Of a stretch of 64,000 bases of DNA, positions 25,990-35,084 are shown in pieces; position 1 is the first letter of the stretch, and every line of letters begins with the position of its first letter. A model generated the notes under the pieces. It did not search any database, was not told where the DNA came from, and was given only the letters and a program-made list of their open reading frames with translations. The DNA comes from Flagellimonas beolgyonensis. Its GTDB lineage: Bacteria > Bacteroidota > Bacteroidia > Flavobacteriales > Flavobacteriaceae. The translations under genes and the position numbers were made by a program. Where the stretch lies: the NCBI RefSeq assembly GCF_003992615.1, contig NZ_RZMY01000018.1, forward strand, positions 288,201 to 352,200, in the 5' to 3' direction.

Positions 25990-26700
25990 CTAGGGATTAC
26001 AATCGCCCAACTTTTCCAGGGCTTCTTGGGACAATAGTTTAACCCGATTGTGATACTCTTTTTTGTGGGGCGATAGGCCGGTGTTCAATAAAATGAGCCG
26101 GGATTCTTCGTGAATATTGGTGATGAACCGTCGCGCATCCTCGCAATCGACCTCATTGATTGCTTTTTCCAACGAAGATTCAAAACCCAATAGGCAACTG
26201 TGTACCTGCCTTTTTACCTCTTTTTCATTGGTTTGGAACATTGTAGCGGGATCCGAAAGGGATTCCTTGGTATTGAGCACCAGTACCTCATTGCCAAAGT
26301 CGTTGGCATTTTCCTGTTCAAACACTGCAAGTACTTTCATGCCGATCATGGTACTTTCCAGGGCACGGTGCAATTCAATTTTGGATGCCTCCAAAGTTTC
26401 GGCCCGGGTTGCCGATTTTAATTCGATCAATGCAGATTCCAAACTTTCAATAGTGCCCTCGCAACCGCAATCCTCAAAGTTTTTCCGGGTTTTTTCAATG
26501 CCATTTAACGCTTTGTAGGCATGGTACTTTGCCATTTTAAGGTCTTGGGCCACTACGGCCGACTCAATTTTACTTTTGATGTACTCCAGATTGGAGCTGG
26601 CATACGCACAGGCATTGTAGGTCGAAAAAGAAGCCATCAACCATAGGCCGAGCACGCCTAAGATGAAGACTATGAACAAGATAATCTTTCTGTTTTTCAT
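25990..26700 (-). CDS. Membrane-anchored helical protein of unknown function
   Basis: Starting at MKNRKIILFIVF, the 236-residue product has one N-terminal membrane anchor (about 5-25) and a mostly helical soluble region, with Cys pairs CGCEG, CLLG and a C-terminal GDCNP. A ten-residue upstream extension is possible but adds a charged sequence before the anchor. The soluble part should lie outside the cytoplasm. No catalytic motif was recognised. It is convergent with the response regulator, three bases apart. Confidence 0.7.
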   Translation of the reverse strand: MKNRKIILFIVFILGVLGLWLMASFSTYNACAYASSNLEYIKSKIESAVVAQDLKMAKYHAYKALNGIEKTRKNFEDCGCEGTIESLESALIELKSATRAETLEASKIELHRALESTMIGMKVLAVFEQENANDFGNEVLVLNTKESLSDPATMFQTNEKEVKRQVHSCLLGFESSLEKAINEVDCEDARRFITNIHEESRLILLNTGLSPHKKEYHNRVKLLSQEALEKLGDCNP

Positions 26701-26956
26701 AACGCTTAACGATTTGGGACAACGCGTCAATCATTTTCAACTAAGTTACTTGTAAGGTATTTTGTACAGGAAATTATTCGATAAAACGATCAGCAAACGC
26801 TATAAGTCGTTCAAAATACCGATGAAAAACACTTTTTGGGAATGGAAGGAATGCGCAAAAACATGTATATTCAAGCCTATGGGGAAGAGTCTCGAATTCT
26901 TAAGAGTTTGAGAGTCGATTTTAATAAAGAAATGAAAATGTAAGTTCAAATAAACG

Positions 26957-27331
26957 ATGAAAATATTCGGGAAAGCTAAAAACAATATTGATTCTAAAAA
27001 GGAATTCTTTTTAAAAATTGAAAGAAAACTATTGGATTTGGCCAATGGCAAAGTTCCCTATCAAACTATAAATGAATTATGCGAGCATCTGACCGAGATA
27101 CTCTATGATTCCTACAAGCATGCTAGAAAGAAATATCCCAAGTCAAAACTTAGATATTCAAAATTAAGGATTGAAGACTTGAATAATCCATATTACCAAT
27201 ACCTAATTTTTGATTTTCTAAGGAATAAAAATGATACGTTATTTGTGCCCTACACTAGGCAATTATTAAACTTGACTGAAAAAGAATTTAATGAATTTAG
27301 AGTTCGAAAAAATCAATTCGAAAGTATGTAG
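26957..27331 (+). CDS. AT-rich hypothetical protein
   Basis: The 124-residue product is Lys/Asn/Tyr-rich and helical, with no signal peptide or recognised domain. Base composition is visibly more A+T-rich than the flanking PPK2 and M28 genes, which is a sign of recent acquisition. It lies between the helical membrane gene and PPK2 with AT-rich gaps either side. The function is unknown. The frame is long for such AT-rich sequence, so it is probably a real gene. Confidence 0.6.
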   Translation: MKIFGKAKNNIDSKKEFFLKIERKLLDLANGKVPYQTINELCEHLTEILYDSYKHARKKYPKSKLRYSKLRIEDLNNPYYQYLIFDFLRNKNDTLFVPYTRQLLNLTEKEFNEFRVRKNQFESM

Positions 27332-27395
27332 AAGCATTTTATGAATCTATTCTTTTTAAAATTCCTATCTTAAAATACTAAAGTTCAAACAACCA

Positions 27396-28280
27396 ATGCA
27401 AAACTTAAACGCGGATAACTATCGAGTGAAGCAGTCCGTTGCCCTTTCAACGGTGGATACCTATGATGACCTCGGCGCTTCAGAAAAACAACTGAAAAAA
27501 CAGCTAAAGAAAATCCGAAAGGACCTGGGCGAGTTTCAGGACACCATGTATGCCCATGCCAAATATGGGGTGCTGGTCTGTTTGCAAGGTATGGATACGG
27601 CAGGAAAGGACAGCCTTATTCGGGAGGTGTTCAAGGATTTCAACGTGCGGGGTGTGGTGGTCCACAGTTTTAAGGTGCCCTCAACCTTGGAACGCAAGCA
27701 CGATTATTTATGGCGCCATTATATCGCCTTGCCGGAACGGGGTAAGTTTTCGGTGTTCAATCGCACCCATTATGAAAATGTATTGGTGACCAAAGTGCAT
27801 CCCGAATACATTTTGGGCGAAAATTTACCCAGGGTCGAATCCGTGGCGGACATCAACGAGGATTTTTGGGCCAAACGCTACCAGCAGATCAATGAGTTCG
27901 AGGAACATGTGGCCCAAAATGGCATCATCATTTTCAAGTTTTTCCTGCATTTATCCAAAGAAGAACAGCGCAACCGCCTGTTACGTCGCATTGAGTTGAA
28001 ACAAAAGAACTGGAAATTCTCTCCTGGTGATTTGGAAGAAAGACAACTATGGGGCAAATACCAAGCCTGTTATGAAGAAGCTTTGGCAAAGACTTCCAAG
28101 GACCATGCCCCTTGGTTTGTGATTCCAGCCGACAATAAGGAGGCGGCCCGGGTGATTGTGGCCTCGATCATGTTGGAAGCGTTAAAAAAGTACAAAGATA
28201 TTGAGGAGCCAGAGTTGGATGATGAAATAAAAGCTAACTTAGAAATCTTTAAACAAGAACTGGAAAAAGAATCCAAATGA
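27396..28280 (+). CDS. ppk2: Polyphosphate kinase 2 family protein
   Basis: The 294-residue P-loop enzyme has Walker A QGMDTAGKDSLI, the PPK2 lid/substrate motif SFKVPSTLERKHDYLWR and FNRTHYENVLVTKVHPE. PPK2 enzymes use polyphosphate to phosphorylate nucleotides (NMP or NDP); the short single-domain form with this motif is nearer the class III/I group, but substrate preference cannot be fixed from sequence. The M28 peptidase gene starts inside its stop codon region (four-base ATGA overlap), so the two are coupled. Confidence 0.93.
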   Translation: MQNLNADNYRVKQSVALSTVDTYDDLGASEKQLKKQLKKIRKDLGEFQDTMYAHAKYGVLVCLQGMDTAGKDSLIREVFKDFNVRGVVVHSFKVPSTLERKHDYLWRHYIALPERGKFSVFNRTHYENVLVTKVHPEYILGENLPRVESVADINEDFWAKRYQQINEFEEHVAQNGIIIFKFFLHLSKEEQRNRLLRRIELKQKNWKFSPGDLEERQLWGKYQACYEEALAKTSKDHAPWFVIPADNKEAARVIVASIMLEALKKYKDIEEPELDDEIKANLEIFKQELEKESK

Positions 28281-29674
28281 GACTAACCCTATTATTGGCC
28301 TTTTTATTGGTCAGTACCCCATTTTTTTCACAATCCGAAGACGAAAAGCAATTAAAGGCCATTTACGATAAGGCCCTCACCGACGGTAAAGCCTACGATT
28401 GGCTCAATTACCTATCTAACCAAATCGGCGGTCGACTTTCAGGTTCGGTGCAGGCACAGGAAGCTGTTGAATATACCAAGGCCCAATTGGAATCCTTGGG
28501 ATTGGACCGTGTTTGGCTGCAACCGGTCATGGTGCCCAAATGGGTAAGGGGCATTCCCGAATTTGCCTATTTTGAGACCAAACCTGGATTGACCACCAAC
28601 GTGCCGATATGTGCCCTTGGAGGATCTGTGGCCACGCCCGATGGCGGATTAAAGGCCAATGTGGTGGAAATCCAGGGCATTGAAGATTTGGAAAAACTTG
28701 GCAGGGCCAAGATTGAAGGGAAAATCGTGTTCTACAACCGACCGATGGACCCTACATTGATCAATACATTTGCTTCCTATTCCGGTTGTGTGGACCAACG
28801 CTACTCCGGCGCAGCGGAAGCTGCCAAATTTGGAGCAAAAGGGGTGATAGTACGTTCCATGAACCTCCGATTGGACGATTATCCACATACGGGATCCATG
28901 GGTTATGGGGATACTCCCGTAAATCAACGCATTCCAGCCGCGGCCATAAGCACCAAAGGAGCGGAATTGTTGAGCACTACCCTAAAATTGAATCCAGATA
29001 CCAAGTTTTATTTTAAACAGAGCTGTAAACAATACGAAGATGTGCAATCCTACAATGTGATCGGGGAGATCACGGGAAGCACCTATCCCAATGAAGTGAT
29101 GGTCGTTGGCGGCCATTTGGATTCTTGGGACTTGGGGGATGGCTCGCACGATGATGGTGCCGGTTGTGTCCAGAGCATGGATGTGCTTCGGTTGCTGAAG
29201 GAAACAGGCTATCGTCCAAAACGAACCTTACGGGTAGTCTTGTTCATGAACGAAGAAAATGGCATGCGGGGCGGCAATAAGTACGCCGAAGTGGCCAAAA
29301 ACAATAACGAAACCCATGTGTTCGCACTCGAAAGTGACTCGGGCGGATTTACGCCACGCGGATTTTCCATCGATGCCTCGGATGAAAACATTGCCCAAAT
29401 TCAAGGATGGCGAGACCTGTTTGAACCCTATTTGATCCACATGTTTTACAAAGGCGGCAGTGGGGCCGATATTGGCCCGCTTAAGGAAGAAGGCATGGTG
29501 TTGGTGGGCTTACGACCCGATACCCAGCGCTATTTTGATCATCACCATGCCGAAAACGATACCTTCGAACACGTGAACAAACGCGAACTGGAACTTGGTG
29601 CTGCCACCATGGCCAGTTTGGTCTATCTGATTGACAAATACGGAACGGTTCCGGTTAAAAAAATAAAGGGGTAG
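28277..29674 (+). CDS. Secreted M28 family metallopeptidase
   Basis: The 465-residue protein has a signal peptide (MRLTLLLAFLLVSTPFFSQ) and the co-catalytic zinc ligand set of M28: VGGHLDSWD, SHDDGAG, the Glu pair in FMNEENG, ESDSGGF and FDHHHAENDTF. A PA-type insertion domain occupies about 110-260. It removes N-terminal residues or dipeptides from peptides in the periplasm or outside the cell. The overlap with the PPK2 gene shows operon structure without an obvious functional link. Confidence 0.94.
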   Translation: MRLTLLLAFLLVSTPFFSQSEDEKQLKAIYDKALTDGKAYDWLNYLSNQIGGRLSGSVQAQEAVEYTKAQLESLGLDRVWLQPVMVPKWVRGIPEFAYFETKPGLTTNVPICALGGSVATPDGGLKANVVEIQGIEDLEKLGRAKIEGKIVFYNRPMDPTLINTFASYSGCVDQRYSGAAEAAKFGAKGVIVRSMNLRLDDYPHTGSMGYGDTPVNQRIPAAAISTKGAELLSTTLKLNPDTKFYFKQSCKQYEDVQSYNVIGEITGSTYPNEVMVVGGHLDSWDLGDGSHDDGAGCVQSMDVLRLLKETGYRPKRTLRVVLFMNEENGMRGGNKYAEVAKNNNETHVFALESDSGGFTPRGFSIDASDENIAQIQGWRDLFEPYLIHMFYKGGSGADIGPLKEEGMVLVGLRPDTQRYFDHHHAENDTFEHVNKRELELGAATMASLVYLIDKYGTVPVKKIKG

Positions 29675-29678
29675 GGTC

Positions 29679-30242
29679 CTAGCTTTTCCCTGCTTTGCGC
29701 ATGCGCTTTGGGCCGTACCATAACCAAAAACCGGTAATGGTGAACACCAACAGCGCAATGCCCATAACATTGGTATAGATCAATTTAATATAGCCACCTG
29801 TACCCAAGTATCGGTCCAGAATGGAACCGTCGTGCACATGTTCAAAAAAATCGGAATGCCGTTGGCCAATGGACAACACGGAACCGGTTGCCCCATCCAA
29901 TTGCACCTCATAAAAGTGGTCCACAAAAACAAACTTCACCGAACCTTTTTCCTTACGGACATCGATACGGTCAAGTTCCAAGGAATAATCCGATGAGACT
30001 TTATCATGCAGGGTGTAGCAAGCAATGGTATGCAAACTGTCAAGGGGCAACCATTCCTTTAAATCGGCAGTGGTGCCTTTTTGGGTTTTGGGCAAAATAA
30101 CACCGTTGGAATTCTTTTTCCAGCCCAAAATCAGTCCCGTAACCGAAACAAAAAAGAAAAAAATGAACAATAAAGCTCCTGTGGTACGATGGATTTTCCT
30201 GAAAATACGTAGTGTTTTGGCCTGTTGTTTTCGTTTGCCCAT
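29679..30242 (-). CDS. PepSY-associated transmembrane protein
   Basis: The 187-residue protein has an N-terminal helix (KIHRTTGALLFIFFFFVSVTG), a periplasmic PepSY-like domain (about 50-150, with YEVQLDGATGSVLSI) and a C-terminal helix ending GFWLWYGPKRMRK. Such proteins often accompany iron or redox systems, but nothing adjacent supports that here. It is the last gene of a minus-strand run (PH-domain, VOC, 95-residue membrane protein, PepSY) and is convergent with the M28 gene. Confidence 0.85.
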   Translation of the reverse strand: MGKRKQQAKTLRIFRKIHRTTGALLFIFFFFVSVTGLILGWKKNSNGVILPKTQKGTTADLKEWLPLDSLHTIACYTLHDKVSSDYSLELDRIDVRKEKGSVKFVFVDHFYEVQLDGATGSVLSIGQRHSDFFEHVHDGSILDRYLGTGGYIKLIYTNVMGIALLVFTITGFWLWYGPKRMRKAGKS

Positions 30243-30350
30243 TTCGATGGATTAAAAACCCTAAAGATCATCAAAAATTAGGAGATGCCAAAGTGGAACC
30301 AACTTGGTTGCACTGCGGACTTTGATTTGGATTTTTAGGTGGTCAATGGT

Positions 30351-30638
30351 TTAACTTCCGGCAATCGGGGAACCAAACAAACCGACTGCGATTTCTACCC
30401 AAATGAGAAGGAATAGCAAAGCTATGGCTGCAATCAAAAGGAATCTACGATTTACCGATTTTGTTTTTCTGATGACAAAGTCAATGGCAAATCCGGTAAT
30501 GGTCAACATGCCACCGGCGACCACAAAGTCAAAAACGGACCAGTGTACCTCATTGGAAATTTGCATGCCAATGAAGGGAATCAACAATAAAAGGGCAATA
30601 ATGGAAAGAATGATCAATGGTCGTCTAAGGGTCAACAT
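30351..30638 (-). CDS. Small three-helix membrane protein
   Basis: The 95-residue product has three predicted helices (about 8-26, 33-55, 67-88) with a positively charged loop RKTKSVNRR between the second and third. No functional motif is visible. It lies 108 bases upstream of the PepSY gene and 112 bases downstream of the VOC gene on the same strand. Function is unknown. Confidence 0.75.
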   Translation of the reverse strand: MLTLRRPLIILSIIALLLLIPFIGMQISNEVHWSVFDFVVAGGMLTITGFAIDFVIRKTKSVNRRFLLIAAIALLFLLIWVEIAVGLFGSPIAGS

Positions 30639-30750
30639 GAGTGCTATGATTTCTACCTCTAAAATAGGTAATATTCAGTGCTTTAAAAAGATTTGCAGAT
30701 AAGTTTAACAAACCGGAGGTTGATTTATTCGGTTTTCTCAATGGTGGCGA

Positions 30751-31176
30751 TCAACCCCTGTAAAACGAATCCGCATCGACCATTAAGGTGGTCAGTTCCA
30801 CCACATGCCCATCCGGATCTTTGGTATAAATGGATTGGAAATAATGGTGGTCTTGGATGTTGTACTCTAACCCAAGTGCATGGTATCGATTTTTTGCCTT
30901 TTCAAAATTTTCGTTCGTAACGTTAAAGGCAAAGTGGTCGATTTTTACGTTTCGGGAGTCCCTATCCAACTTGGGATGGTCCAAATGGGCAGGGAATAAG
31001 GCAATCCCGCTCTTGCCCACAAACATAAAAATGGGAAAATCGCCCCATTCGGGCAGCTGATATTTCTTTAGGCCAAGCACCTTTTGGTACCAAGCAATCG
31101 ACGCTTCCATATCGGCAACCCGTATGGCCACATGGTCCAAAAATGCTATTGAGAATTCTGTTTCACGTTGCTCCAT
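30751..31176 (-). CDS. VOC family (glyoxalase-like) protein
   Basis: The 141-residue protein has the paired beta-alpha-beta-beta-beta modules of the vicinal oxygen chelate fold: LDHVAIRVADMEASIAWYQKVLGL in the first half and KDPDGHVVELTTLMVD in the second, with metal-ligand candidates His in LDHVAI, His in IDHFAFNV and Glu in HVVELT. Members include glyoxalases, dioxygenases and thiol transferases, so the reaction is not assigned. It starts 15 bases after the PH-domain gene. Confidence 0.9.
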   Translation of the reverse strand: MEQRETEFSIAFLDHVAIRVADMEASIAWYQKVLGLKKYQLPEWGDFPIFMFVGKSGIALFPAHLDHPKLDRDSRNVKIDHFAFNVTNENFEKAKNRYHALGLEYNIQDHHYFQSIYTKDPDGHVVELTTLMVDADSFYRG

Positions 31177-31191
31177 GAGTTTTTTTGTTCG

Positions 31192-31650
31192 TTATTCGCT
31201 AATGATGATATCAGGTTTCAGTTCCAAAATTTTGGCAATAAAAGCTTCATTGGTCTGCGGGCTGATATAAATTTCATTGAACTTATCGAACTTTAGGATC
31301 AACCCTTTCCTCGAGGTGGCGGGTCGAAATCCGACCCATAACGTTCTGCCCTTTACGATTTCCCGAATTCTTTCCAGGGCAATGGACCCCTTAATTGGGC
31401 CACATTGGTAGAAAAGCCTTTCCGATGACAGCTCGTACTTGGTGCCAAAAAACATCCAAAACAAGAGGATGACAACCCCCAGGACCAAGGGGACCACCCA
31501 ATACAAATGGGTATTGGCATTGCCCTTGGATATCCCATAACCAACAATGACGAGGATAAAGATATTTGTCCCAAAGATGGCCAAGGTAAAGAGAAGATCC
31601 TTGCGACTTGAAAAATTAGTTTGTCCATTGAGATCGTTCAAAGTGTGCAA
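31192..31650 (-). CDS. PH-domain (DUF1200-like) membrane protein
   Basis: The 152-residue protein has two N-terminal helices (about 20-40 and 48-66) and then a bacterial PH-like domain: FGTKYELSSERLFYQCGPIKGSIALERIREI, a pattern shared with DUF1200/bPH_6 families. It should be membrane-tethered with the PH module in the cytosol. No operon partner explains its role. Confidence 0.8.
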   Translation of the reverse strand: MHTLNDLNGQTNFSSRKDLLFTLAIFGTNIFILVIVGYGISKGNANTHLYWVVPLVLGVVILLFWMFFGTKYELSSERLFYQCGPIKGSIALERIREIVKGRTLWVGFRPATSRKGLILKFDKFNEIYISPQTNEAFIAKILELKPDIIISE

Positions 31651-31731
31651 ATTTTATAAAGGTTGAAGCATTGATTCTTTTGTATCAAATCTTAAGGCCA
31701 GTGATAATGGAAAAGATATCCAACATTCGCC

Positions 31732-32091
31732 TTACCTTAAAATTTTTTCCATTTTCCTGCCTTTGGCCAGTTCATCCACCAACTTATCGAGGTAGCGAAC
31801 TTTTTGGGTCAATGGGTTTTCAATGTCCTCAATGCGATACCCGCAGATGACCCCTTTGATCAATTCAGCATGCGGATGCAACGAAGCTTCCTCAAAAAAG
31901 CGTTCAAAAGTGGCTTTTTCGTTGATGAGCTCCTGAATTTTTTGGTCGTCAAAACCGGTAAGCCAGGTAATCACTTGATGCAATTCTTCCTTGGTCCGGT
32001 TCTTCTTTTCCACCTTGGTCAGGTAATGGGGGTATACCGATCCAAAAATCATTTTTGCTATGCGTTCGTCTTGTTTGGAGGATGGGTTCAT
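31732..32091 (-). CDS. DUF2200 domain protein
   Basis: The 119-residue protein closely follows the DUF2200 pattern: RIAKMIFGSVYPHYLTKVEKK, TKEELHQVITWLTGF, HPHAELIKGVICGYRIE and the C-terminus YLDKLVDELAKGRKMEKIL. It is a small soluble protein; the family's biochemical role is not known. The conserved tail suggests a nucleic-acid or protein partner, but that is speculation. It lies between the PH-domain gene and the GNAT-nitrilase gene on the same strand. Confidence 0.9.
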   Translation of the reverse strand: MNPSSKQDERIAKMIFGSVYPHYLTKVEKKNRTKEELHQVITWLTGFDDQKIQELINEKATFERFFEEASLHPHAELIKGVICGYRIEDIENPLTQKVRYLDKLVDELAKGRKMEKILR

Positions 32092-32126
32092 TGGACGTTG
32101 TAGTTAGCGGATTATACTAGGTAAAC

Positions 32127-33656
32127 CTATCTTTTTTTCAGTTCGAAAATATCTTTTCTACGGTCACGAAGGTTGCGCACGCTACCAAACTGGTGCAGTT
32201 CCCTCAACAGGTCGATGTCCACATCGGCAATCAAGATCATTTCCGTGTTCGGAGTGGCCTCGGCTTTTATGCCATTGGTCGGGAATGCGAAATCGCAAGG
32301 GGTGAACACCATGGATTGTGCAAATTGGATGTCCATGTTATGCACATTCGGCAAATTGCCCACACTACCGGCAATGGCCACATAGCATTCGTTTTCAATG
32401 GCCCGGGCCTGGGCACAGTTACGTACCCTTGAATAACCGTTTTGGGTATCCGTTAAAAACGGAACAAATAATATGTCCATGCCTTCATCGGCGAGCAATC
32501 GGCTCAATTCAGGAAATTCCGAATCGTAACAGATCAAGACACCAATCTTACCGCAATCGGTGTCAAATACCTTAAGTTCCTGGCCTCCCTGCATGCCCCA
32601 AACCTTGGCTTCGTCGGGGGTAACATGCAGTTTTTCATAGCGTTCGATAGTACCGTTCCTTTTGCACAGAAAGCCCACGTTGTACAGTTTGCCATCCCTA
32701 ATTTGGGGCATACTCCCCGCTATGATGTTGATGTTGTAGGAAATGGAAAAATCGGAAAACCGTTGAACGATATCATCGGTGTGCTGGGCCAGTGCCCTAA
32801 TGGCTTCGGCCTCACCCAAATGATTGTTTTGGGCCATCAGCGGCGCATTGAAAAATTCCGGGAAAAGGGCAAAGTCCGATCGGTAACCGGATACGGCATC
32901 GATAAAGTATTCGGCTTGCTGCAACAACGATTCAATGTCACGGTACGGTCGCATCTGCCACTGAATCAGTCCTAATCGAACCACTTTCTTTTTTATTGCC
33001 GCTTTTTTAGCCGGTTTTTCGTAAAAAATGTTGTCCCATTCCAACAAAACGGCAAATTCCTTGGATGCCACATCCCCTTCCAAGTATCCTTTAATGATTC
33101 TAACGGGATGGAAATCATTGGATATCTGAAAATTCAGTACAGGATCGTGGATTTCCTTTCGCCTAACTTTTTCGATGTACTCCTTTGGGGTCATTTGTTG
33201 GGAATATTTGTGGTAATTGGGAATTCGACCTCCAAATGCAATGCCCTTGAGGTTCATTTTTTCACAAAGTTCCTTTCGATAATCGTACAATCTTCTACCC
33301 AGCCGGAGACCCCTAAATTCGGGCTTAATGAATACATCGATCCCATATAGTACATCCCCATCGCTTTTATGGGATTCGAAGGTATAATCCGCCGTGATTT
33401 CCCGATAGGTGTGGTTGTCCTCAAATTGGTCGTGGTCGATTATGATGGAAAGGGCACATCCTGCAATTTGGTCATTGACTTTTATCACCACCTGGCCCTC
33501 TGGGAATTTTTCAAGTAAAGATTTTATGTGATGTTCTTTCCAATAGGCTTCGGGCATGGATGTATAGGCGGAAACCATTACATCTTTTAACTCCAAATAA
33601 TCTTCGAATTGGAAATATTGCAATTCAATTTTGTCGATATCGCTTAGTTTCATCAA
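32127..33656 (-). CDS. GNAT acetyltransferase-carbon-nitrogen hydrolase fusion
   Basis: The 509-residue protein joins an N-terminal GNAT domain (about 10-210; acetyl-CoA loop near FIKPEFRGLRLGRRLYDYRK) to a C-terminal nitrilase-superfamily domain (about 225-505). The nitrilase triad is Glu in FALFPEF, Lys in RYEKLHVTP and Cys in GVLICYDSEFPEL. Fused proteins of this type are found in several bacterial groups, and a role in acetylating and then hydrolysing amides is sometimes proposed; the substrate is unknown. The start could also be the second Met. It is the first gene of the minus-strand run. Confidence 0.92.
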   Translation of the reverse strand: MMKLSDIDKIELQYFQFEDYLELKDVMVSAYTSMPEAYWKEHHIKSLLEKFPEGQVVIKVNDQIAGCALSIIIDHDQFEDNHTYREITADYTFESHKSDGDVLYGIDVFIKPEFRGLRLGRRLYDYRKELCEKMNLKGIAFGGRIPNYHKYSQQMTPKEYIEKVRRKEIHDPVLNFQISNDFHPVRIIKGYLEGDVASKEFAVLLEWDNIFYEKPAKKAAIKKKVVRLGLIQWQMRPYRDIESLLQQAEYFIDAVSGYRSDFALFPEFFNAPLMAQNNHLGEAEAIRALAQHTDDIVQRFSDFSISYNINIIAGSMPQIRDGKLYNVGFLCKRNGTIERYEKLHVTPDEAKVWGMQGGQELKVFDTDCGKIGVLICYDSEFPELSRLLADEGMDILFVPFLTDTQNGYSRVRNCAQARAIENECYVAIAGSVGNLPNVHNMDIQFAQSMVFTPCDFAFPTNGIKAEATPNTEMILIADVDIDLLRELHQFGSVRNLRDRRKDIFELKKR

Positions 33657-33879
33657 ATAGGTTTTACCGTTGGGATTGATTAATTCTTAATTATTCTTAT
33701 CCTTTAAATTTACGGTAATTTTAGATCAATCCATTGTTGGGCTTGTTGGGATGACCATGTAGTTCAATGTTGCCATGGTGTTATTAACGGAATACAAGCA
33801 GTTGATTTAACTATGGGGGATAGGTGCTTTGTTTGCCTTCAAATTCCAGTTACCTTAAGGTATTGCCCCATAAAACTCC

Positions 33880-33887
33880 TACCTTTG
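33880..33887 (+). promoter_or_regulatory. Putative -7 promoter box for the cyclophilin-FKBP gene
   Basis: TACCTTTG fits TAnnTTTG, 57 bases upstream of the ATG at 33944. The nearest upstream TTG is 14 bases away, shorter than ideal. Confidence 0.5.
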
Positions 33888-33943
33888 CATTTTTATAAAA
33901 ATCAAACTTTCGAGAAATCGAATAACCGTTTAAACACAAAAAC

Positions 33944-34876
33944 ATGCAAGACGGAATCTACGCAAAGTTCAATACCCCAAAAGGGGAAATATTGGTAAAG
34001 CTGACCCATGATAAAACCCCGGGAACCGTGGGCAACTTTGTTGCCTTGGCAGAGGGCAATATGGAAAACAGCGCCAAACCACAGGGTAAACCTTATTACG
34101 ATGGACTGAAGTTCCACAGGGTAATTGCCGATTTTATGATCCAAGGAGGGTGTCCTTTAGGTACGGGAACGGGTGATCCTGGGTACAAATTTGACGATGA
34201 GTTCCATCCCGAACTGCAACACAGTGGCCCCGGAGTACTTTCCATGGCCAATGCGGGTCCAGGTACCAATGGCAGCCAATTTTTCATTACCCATGTGGCA
34301 ACCCCTTGGTTGGACAACAAACATACCGTGTTCGGTAATGTGGTGGAAGGCCAGGATGTTGTGGATGCCATTGCCCAAGGTGATACCATCGAAAGCTTGG
34401 AAATCATCAGGGTAGGGGACGATGCCAAAAACTGGAATGCCATAGAAGCCTTCCGCACCTTCGAAGGAGCTAGGGAGAAGCGCATTGCTGAGGCCAAGGC
34501 CATGGCAGAGGCGCAAATGGAAAAATTGGCCGCTGGGTTCGATAAGACCAATAGTGGACTTCGTTACAAAATCATCCAAAAGGGTAGTGGACCCAAAGCA
34601 GAGAAAGGAAAAACGGTTTCCGTGCATTACGAAGGTGCATTGGACAACGGACAAGTTTTCGATTCCTCCTACAAAAGAAACCAGCCCATAGATTTTACAC
34701 TGGGTATCGGACAAGTGATCCCGGGTTGGGATGAAGGGATAGGTTTGTTACAAGTGGGAGATAAGGCCCGGTTTGTGATTCCTTCACATTTGGCCTACGG
34801 CAGTACTGGTGCCGGCGGGGTTATTCCACCAAATGCAACCCTGATCTTCGATGTGGAATTGATGGGTGTGAAATAA
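33944..34876 (+). CDS. Dual-family peptidyl-prolyl isomerase (cyclophilin-FKBP fusion)
   Basis: The 310-residue protein begins with a cyclophilin domain (about 4-165; [31 protein letters not shown]) and ends with an FKBP domain (about 205-308; [57 protein letters not shown]). A helical, Ala/Glu-rich linker ([19 protein letters not shown]) joins them. Both catalytic pockets look intact. There is no signal peptide, so it should be cytosolic. Dual-family immunophilins have been described in flavobacteria, so the fusion is lineage-typical. A bidirectional terminator follows. Confidence 0.95.
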   Translation: MQDGIYAKFNTPKGEILVKLTHDKTPGTVGNFVALAEGNMENSAKPQGKPYYDGLKFHRVIADFMIQGGCPLGTGTGDPGYKFDDEFHPELQHSGPGVLSMANAGPGTNGSQFFITHVATPWLDNKHTVFGNVVEGQDVVDAIAQGDTIESLEIIRVGDDAKNWNAIEAFRTFEGAREKRIAEAKAMAEAQMEKLAAGFDKTNSGLRYKIIQKGSGPKAEKGKTVSVHYEGALDNGQVFDSSYKRNQPIDFTLGIGQVIPGWDEGIGLLQVGDKARFVIPSHLAYGSTGAGGVIPPNATLIFDVELMGVK

Positions 34877-34898
34877 ACAATAAATACTTCTTGAAATA

Positions 34899-34930
34899 AA
34901 AAAAGCTCCTAGAAATGGGAGCTTTTTTTA
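34899..34930. terminator. Bidirectional terminator after the cyclophilin-FKBP gene
   Basis: AAGCTCC (34903-34909) pairs with GGAGCTT (34918-34924), flanked by A and T runs. It can also terminate transcripts of the two tiny minus-strand peptide genes, whose last stop codon lies in the T run. Confidence 0.9.
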
Positions 34931-35011
34931 TTTGGACCGGTTTACGCTGATCAAAAGGAGAAAAGCGTTCAAGGCCAATAAAACGATTAACGTGCCGAAA
35001 AAGGTATTCAT
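34928..35011 (-). CDS. Tiny membrane peptide (27 residues), paralogue 1
   Basis: Minus-strand ATG at 35011 to TAA at 34928 encodes 27 residues: MNTFFGTLIVLLALNAFLLL followed by ISVNRSK. It is one membrane helix with a short basic end. It is strongly similar to the 28-residue peptide encoded just upstream (35085-35171) and to the start of the 59-residue protein at 14362-14541. Bases differ at synonymous positions between the two tandem copies (for example GGC ACG versus GGC CTA segments), which supports selection on the peptide. No obvious promoter of its own is seen, so it is probably cotranscribed. Function is unknown. Confidence 0.65.
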   Translation of the reverse strand: MNTFFGTLIVLLALNAFLLLISVNRSK

Positions 35012-35084
35012 GATAATGGTGTGTTTCTTGTATAACAATCCAACGGTAAAAAACCCTACCTATTGCCCAAATAATGGAAAATTC

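Noticed and set aside
26822..26911. A 29-codon frame starting MKNTFWEWKE upstream of the AT-rich hypothetical gene.
   Set aside because: No promoter, no recognisable pattern and no paralogue in the window; likely chance in AT-rich sequence.
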